A stretch of 16,880 nucleotides of DNA from Pseudomonadota bacterium (GTDB lineage: Bacteria; Desulfobacterota; Desulfarculia; Desulfarculales; JAHJDS01), in contig JAHJDS010000462.1 of NCBI GenBank assembly GCA_018812395.1, forward strand, positions 1 to 16,880, read 5' to 3'. Position numbers and translations under genes: made by a program. The stretch's first letter is position 1, and the number at the start of each line of letters is the position of its first letter. The notes below the pieces were generated by a model. The model was not told the DNA's origin and made no database searches. It was given only the letters and a program-made list of their open reading frames with translations. Shown here piece after piece: positions 14,436 through 16,880 of the stretch.

Positions 14436-15209
14436 TTAATAAACATAATTCTCTTGTTCAATTACCTCTCGGGCTAAACTTTCGTAAGCCTTCCCGCCGA
14501 CTGATTTCGCATCATAAGATAAAATTGTTTGACCAAAGCTTGGTGCCTCAGTTAAACGAACATTGCGAGGCACTATGGTAGAAAAAACTCGATGTGGAAA
14601 ATGCTGTCGTAGCTCATTTAAAACCTGTCGAGCAAGTCGATTACGTTTATCATACATCGTCACTAGTGCTCCGAGAACATTCAGTTCAGGCTTCAAATTC
14701 TCTTTAATCAAGTTAATTGTATTAAGCAGTTGACCTAAACCCTCTAATGCTAAATATTCCGCCTGAACCGGGATTAGCACTTCATCTGAGGCGACTAAAC
14801 CATTTAGGGTTAATAAATCGAGAGAGGGTGGACAATCAACAATAATATAATCGTAATCATTTTTTACTTCTAGTAATGCTTGTTGAAGTTTATATTCCCT
14901 ATTATCTAAATTCACTAATTCTACTCTGGCTCCGGCTAAATCAGGCGTAGCTGGTGCAACCTTATAACCTTGGTGGCCAGTGCCTTTAATAATCTCGCGA
15001 AACGTAATAGGTTCGATTAAAGTATTATAAACACCATTGGTTAATTTAGTTTGATCAATGCCTAGTCCTGAAGTGGCATTAGCTTGGGGGTCAATATCAA
15101 CCAATAAAACAAACTTACCTAGCCAGGCCAAGTAAGCCCCTAAATTAACTGCGGTTGTTGTTTTACCAACTCCCCCCTTTTGATTAACAATTGCAATAAC
15201 TCTTCCCAT
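14436..15209 (-). CDS. parA: chromosome-partitioning ATPase ParA (Soj)
   Basis: A 257-residue ParA-type ATPase lacking the N-terminal DNA-binding extension of plasmid type Ia proteins, so of the chromosomal Soj kind. The deviant Walker A box is KGGVGKTT (~11-18); IDPQAN and the Walker B-like VDCPPS are present. It binds nucleoid DNA as an ATP dimer and moves ParB-parS complexes during segregation. Codon use is AT-rich, unlike everything left of 14386. There is no Shine-Dalgarno site: the -10 (15216-15221) is so close that transcription should begin at or next to the ATG. It is followed by the cut-off parB. Confidence 0.95.
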   Translation of the reverse strand: MGRVIAIVNQKGGVGKTTTAVNLGAYLAWLGKFVLLVDIDPQANATSGLGIDQTKLTNGVYNTLIEPITFREIIKGTGHQGYKVAPATPDLAGARVELVNLDNREYKLQQALLEVKNDYDYIIVDCPPSLDLLTLNGLVASDEVLIPVQAEYLALEGLGQLLNTINLIKENLKPELNVLGALVTMYDKRNRLARQVLNELRQHFPHRVFSTIVPRNVRLTEAPSFGQTILSYDAKSVGGKAYESLAREVIEQENYVY

Positions 15210-15215
15210 GTCTTA

Positions 15216-15244
15216 AGTATAATAGAAAAGTAACACTTTGACAA
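15216..15244 (-). promoter_or_regulatory. parA promoter, giving a leaderless mRNA
   Basis: Minus strand TTGTCA (15239-15244), 17-base spacer, TATACT (15216-15221). The -10 ends six bases before the parA ATG, so the transcript would begin at about the first codon. Its -35 overlaps the -35 of the divergent tRNA promoter by five bases. Confidence 0.65.
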
Positions 15245-15266
15245 TTAACTCATTCTTTGTTATTCT
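15238..15266 (+). promoter_or_regulatory. promoter of tRNA-Leu
   Basis: TTGACA (15238-15243), 17-base spacer, TATTCT (15261-15266), with transcription expected near 15273, ten bases before the tRNA. Shares its -35 region with the parA promoter, so the two cannot be occupied at once. Confidence 0.65.
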
Positions 15267-15282
15267 AAAATTTGTTATCTAT

Positions 15283-15367
15283 GCCCGAGTGGTGAAACTG
15301 GTATACACGCACGACTCAAAATCGTGTGCCGCAAGGCGTGTGGGTTCGACTCCCACCTCGGGCACCA
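15283..15367 (+). tRNA. tRNA-Leu (CAA)
   Basis: The acceptor stem GCCCGAG/CTCGGGC, the anticodon stem CACGA/TCGTG around loop CTCAAAA (anticodon CAA, reading UUG), a class II variable arm with GCC-GCAA-GGC, T arm GTGGG-TTCGACT-CCCAC, discriminator A and encoded CCA are all present. 85 bases. A broken copy of its 3' end lies 45 bases downstream. Confidence 0.95.
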
Positions 15368-15407
15368 AACAATACATTTGGCTTAAGATAGTTTTTTACT
15401 TGAAAGG

Positions 15408-15480
15408 TGGTGTGGGTTCGCCCGGGTATTCACCCGGGCGCCCAGGGTTTATCCCTGGGCGACTCCCACCTCGGGCACCA
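15408..15480 (+). pseudogene. partial tRNA-Leu 3' end with a palindromic insert in the T loop
   Basis: GTGTGGGTTCG (15410-15420) and GACTCCCACCTCGGGCACCA (15461-15480) repeat the 3' part of the tRNA-Leu just upstream. Between them, inside what would be the T loop, are 40 inserted bases. No 5' half of a tRNA is present. It looks like a duplicated tRNA end, or an old attachment-site remnant, that received a palindromic element. Confidence 0.75.
15421..15461. repeat. double-hairpin palindromic element
   Basis: Two adjacent perfect hairpins: CCCGGGT-ATTC-ACCCGGG (15421-15438) and CGCCCAGGG-TTTAT-CCCTGGGCG (15439-15461). They are GC-rich in an AT-rich neighbourhood. With the flanking GTGGG/CCCAC they would form a three-way junction. 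It resembles small REP- or MITE-like palindromes in size, but I do not know this one. Confidence 0.7.
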
Positions 15481-15516
15481 GACTACGCTCTTCGCTTCGC
15501 TCAGAGCTTCGTCTGG
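15478..15516 (+). terminator. hairpin following the tRNA remnant
   Basis: CCAGAC (15478-15483) pairs with GTCTGG (15511-15516), and GCTCT (15487-15491) with AGAGC (15503-15507) inside. No T-tract follows, so it may be a processing or insertion-related structure rather than a terminator. The AT-rich spacer that follows (to 15649) carries repeated GTTAAC motifs and the inverted repeat TTAACAATTA / TAATTGTTAA (15534-15543, 15633-15642). Confidence 0.4.
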
Positions 15517-15565
15517 CAAAGCCAAATTAGCAGTTAACAATTAGCTACTAACAAGCTAACTAACA

Positions 15566-15594
15566 TTGACAAATATTGGCTAATCATATAAAAT
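15566..15594 (+). promoter_or_regulatory. promoter of the initiator tRNA
   Basis: TTGACA (15566-15571), 17-base spacer, TAAAAT (15589-15594). Transcription is expected near 15601, about 50 bases before the tRNA. Confidence 0.65.
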
Positions 15595-15649
15595 AATCAA
15601 GTTAACTAGGTTAACTGTCAAAAGTTAACTGTTAATTGTTAATTACCGT

Positions 15650-15724
15650 CGCGGGGTAGAGCAGTAGCAGCTCGCCAGGCCCATAACCTGGAGGTCGTGG
15701 GTGCAATTCCCACCCCCGCAACCA
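15650..15724 (+). tRNA. initiator tRNA-fMet (CAT) with unusual conserved positions
   Basis: CGCGGGG pairs with CCCCGCA, leaving the C1:A72 mismatch that marks bacterial initiators; the anticodon is CAT and CCA is encoded. 75 bases. Three near-universal positions look changed: the loop reads CCCATAA, so U33 is C. The D loop is AGTAGCA, so the G18-G19 pair is broken (A18). The T loop is TGCAATT, so U55 is G. A18 and G55 normally would be the G18-psi55 tertiary contact, so both partners differ. It may be functional in this lineage, decayed, or contain read errors. Confidence 0.85.
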
Positions 15725-15777
15725 AATATAAACTTCTTTAAATAAATTCGAGTCCTGGCCTGGTGCTAGGACAATCA

Positions 15778-15854
15778 GGCGAGGTAGCTCAGTTGGTTAG
15801 AGCGGAGGAATCATAACCCTCAGGTCGTGGGTTCGAATCCCACCCTCGCTACCA
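15778..15854 (+). tRNA. tRNA-Met or tRNA-Ile2 (CAT)
   Basis: 77 bases with GGCGAGG/CCTCGCT acceptor stem (G1-U72 wobble), normal D loop AGTTGGTTA, anticodon loop ATCATAA (CAT), T arm GTGGG-TTCGAAT-CCCAC, discriminator A and encoded CCA. The anticodon stem has an A31-C39 mismatch. The general layout resembles elongator tRNA-Met; a lysidine-modified tRNA-Ile cannot be excluded from sequence. Confidence 0.92.
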
Positions 15855-15876
15855 TATAACTACTAATCGCCAAAAT

Positions 15877-15905
15877 AAATCCCCCTATCGTAAGGGGGGT
15901 TTTGT
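15877..15905 (+). terminator. intrinsic terminator of the tRNA transcript
   Basis: CCCCCT-ATCGTA-AGGGGG (15881-15898), extended by AAAT/GTTT pairing, followed by T residues. Lies about 25 bases after the tRNA-Met/Ile gene. Confidence 0.8.
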
Positions 15906-15917
15906 TTTATTCTAAAT

Positions 15918-15945
15918 TTGACAAAATAAGAAAATATGCTAACCT
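15918..15945 (+). promoter_or_regulatory. promoter of the 42-codon peptide gene
   Basis: TTGACA (15918-15923), 16-base spacer, TAACCT (15940-15945) with an upstream TG giving an extended -10 (TGCTAACCT). Start near 15952, leaving a ~23-nt leader with a Shine-Dalgarno site. Confidence 0.55.
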
Positions 15946-15974
15946 GTCTTCAGTTCCCAACTGGAGGAAATACC

Positions 15975-16103
15975 ATGGAAGAAAAGTGTAAAAAAAAACC
16001 TGGTTGTGGCTCCACTCTGGCCGCATTAATCTTGGCAGGTCTGTTCTTTGGGGCTTGCATAATTGGTCCCTTCATTCTCACCAAGTTAGGCATCGCCATC
16101 TAG
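15975..16103 (+). CDS. small single-pass membrane peptide (42 aa)
   Basis: The gene is complete in itself: promoter, GGAGG at 15963-15967 seven bases before ATG, 42 codons, and a terminator that starts on the stop codon. The peptide begins with a basic stretch (MEEKCKKKPGCG) followed by a hydrophobic helix (~14-35, STLAALILAGLFFGACIIG), then a short tail. Cys5 and Cys11 flank the lysines. The N-terminal charges suggest the N-terminus stays in the cytoplasm. No known family is recognised; small membrane proteins of this kind are common and uncharacterised. Confidence 0.75.
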   Translation: MEEKCKKKPGCGSTLAALILAGLFFGACIIGPFILTKLGIAI

Positions 16104-16140
16104 ACTCTGCTTGAACAATCCAAGACCAGAGTCTTTTTTT
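16102..16140 (+). terminator. intrinsic terminator of the small peptide gene
   Basis: AGACTCTG (16102-16109) pairs with CAGAGTCT (16127-16134), and seven T residues follow. The stem overlaps the stop codon. The loop contains TTGAACAAT (16111-16119), the exact complement of ATTGTTCAA at 16141-16149 just past the T-tract, so a pseudoknot or alternative pairing is possible. Confidence 0.85.
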
Positions 16141-16141
16141 A

Positions 16142-16170
16142 TTGTTCAACTGAAAAAAATTTGTTAAAAT
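16142..16170 (+). promoter_or_regulatory. weak candidate promoter for the membrane protein gene
   Basis: TTGTTC (16142-16147), 17-base spacer, TAAAAT (16165-16170). A small hairpin AGCCGT-AACTA-ACGGCT (16178-16194) lies at the expected start of the transcript, before the ATG at 16213. Confidence 0.35.
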
Positions 16171-16212
16171 AAAGAAAAGCCGTAACTAACGGCTATTATT
16201 AAATCCTGAATT

Positions 16213-16686
16213 ATGTTTTTAACAGTTCACGCTACTGCTGGAATTCTCGTTGGCCAATATACTGGTAACATTTGGCTCGGTCTTTTTGGCGGATTAATTT
16301 CTCATTTTATGCTTGATATCATTCCTCACGGTGACAACGCATTAATCAGCGGCGAATTTAACTTTACTCAAAAAGAAGTGTCATTTCTCAAAAAATTAAC
16401 TTTGATTGACACTTCAATAATGACTATTTTAATTTTATTTCTATATTGGCAAAATGTAATTGCTTTATCTTTGCCAATTTTAGCCGGAATAGCCGGCGGC
16501 CTTCTGCCTGATTTTCTAGATGGAATTTATTTTCTAACCAAACATCCTCGACTAAAAAAATATCATTCTTTTCACTATAGCTTTCATTTTATTTTAGCAA
16601 GATTCCGAGTTTCATTGCCTATTGGTTTAGGTATTCAACTGGCTATTGTAATATCTCTAGTGACAATATTATTTATGGGGTCATAA
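16213..16686 (+). CDS. membrane protein, YdjM/DUF457-like putative metal-dependent hydrolase
   Basis: 157 residues, mostly hydrophobic, with about four membrane segments. Histidine and acidic residues cluster at membrane edges: His6 (LTVHATAGILVG), SHFMLDIIPHGD (~30-41), LPDFLDG (~98-104) and HSFHYSFH (~118-125). This arrangement resembles the YdjM/DUF457 family of membrane-bound putative metal-dependent hydrolases; the match is by eye. Substrate unknown. No Shine-Dalgarno site precedes the ATG, as for parA in this segment. Its end overlaps the convergent gene below by 14 bases. Confidence 0.7.
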   Translation: MFLTVHATAGILVGQYTGNIWLGLFGGLISHFMLDIIPHGDNALISGEFNFTQKEVSFLKKLTLIDTSIMTILILFLYWQNVIALSLPILAGIAGGLLPDFLDGIYFLTKHPRLKKYHSFHYSFHFILARFRVSLPIGLGIQLAIVISLVTILFMGS

Positions 16687-16880
16687 ACGGTGGTGACCCA
16701 GGCCAACTGCCAGGTGGTGACCCAGGCCTTAAGCTAAAACCAGTTGGGTCAAGAACATAAGTCCCGGCTTGTTTTAAGTCCCCAGTTGAACCTTCAATAT
16801 AGAAAACTATTTGATAAAAATCTACAGTATGACGATCTGGCGGTGCAATGCCATCATCATCAGTAATAGCTACGTTATGA
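16673..16880 (-). CDS. C-terminal part of an unknown, probably extracellular protein
   Basis: A minus-strand frame enters from the right edge and stays open for 68 codons to the TAA at 16673-16675; its start lies outside the window. The visible part (HNVAITDDDGIAPPDRHTVDFY...) has a beta-rich, acidic, Thr/Gly character and ends in a Pro/Gly/Ser tail with the repeat PGSPPGSWPGSPP. There are no cysteines and no membrane segment. A surface or secreted protein is a guess from composition. It converges on and overlaps the membrane protein gene by 14 bases. Confidence 0.55.
   Translation of the reverse strand, partial: HNVAITDDDGIAPPDRHTVDFYQIVFYIEGSTGDLKQAGTYVLDPTGFSLRPGSPPGSWPGSPPFMTP
16689..16728. 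repeat. 16-base direct repeat, two copies
   Basis: GGTGGTGACCCAGGCC occurs at 16689-16704 and again at 16713-16728, separated by eight bases. It is GC-rich in AT-rich DNA and lies inside the 3' end of the minus-strand gene, where it encodes the repeated Pro-Gly-Ser tail. Confidence 0.85.

Noticed and set aside
15412..15480. CRISPR-like or tandem repeat array near the tRNA genes
   Set aside because: The repeats are one tRNA end duplication and two different hairpins; there are no regular repeat-spacer units anywhere in the window.
15238..15537. A 99-codon plus-strand frame over the tRNA-Leu region
   Set aside because: It crosses a complete tRNA gene, its broken copy and the hairpin block; it is an accidental frame.

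Overview
The window holds DNA from at least two very different genomes and reads best as a metagenomic contig with a chimeric joint. From about 2.2 kb to position 14,385 the DNA is GC-rich. Its genes point to an anaerobic, Desulfobacterota-like bacterium: class I hybrid cluster protein, an Rrf2 regulator, ferredoxin-type proteins, a metYXW operon, a sigma-54-type promoter on amt, and a CheX-REC/diguanylate cyclase pair. This lineage call is inference. From about 14,386 to the right end the DNA is AT-rich. It carries parA, the first 13 codons of parB, three tRNA genes with encoded CCA, very short spacers and a leaderless-looking parA, which together suggest Patescibacteria (CPR). At the joint a plus-strand wrbA and a minus-strand parB are both cut, each after a convincing family match.

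Region 1 (1-2.1 kb) is AT-rich at its left end and intermediate in GC afterwards. It is a compact RiPP-like locus. A promoter and hairpin-bearing leader precede an 84-residue peptide with five cysteines spaced exactly three residues apart. Next comes a radical SAM/SPASM maturase with a fused N-terminal PqqD-like peptide-recognition domain. This is the best candidate for an undescribed system. Its composition differs from region 2, so it may be an island or lie beside a second joint near 2.1-2.2 kb.

Region 2 (2.2-5.7 kb, minus strand) is the methionine operon metY-metX-metW. The last ~65 codons of a serpin gene sit directly behind metW in the same frame, a broken remnant. A promoter with a palindrome in its spacer and a ~175 nt leader lie upstream of metY.

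Region 3 (5.7-9.7 kb, minus strand) is a nitrosative/redox stress operon in the order rrf2, ferredoxin-like protein, zinc-ribbon/HD protein, hcp. Its promoter is TTGACA-N16-TATAGT, with an AGTAT-TACT-ATACT palindrome over the -10, probably the Rrf2 autoregulatory operator.

Region 4 (9.8-13.8 kb, minus strand) contains a CheX-REC fusion followed by a GGDEF diguanylate cyclase, then an amt ammonium transporter broken by one apparent base deletion. amt has a well-matched sigma-54 promoter and a long structured leader. Divergent to it, wrbA starts at 14,029 and is cut at the joint.

Region 5 (14.4-16.9 kb) is the CPR-like segment: parB start, parA, tRNA-Leu(CAA), a broken duplicate of that tRNA's 3' end with a palindromic insert, an odd initiator tRNA, tRNA-Met(CAT), a 42-residue membrane peptide, a YdjM/DUF457-like membrane protein, and the 3' end of a convergent gene that leaves the window.
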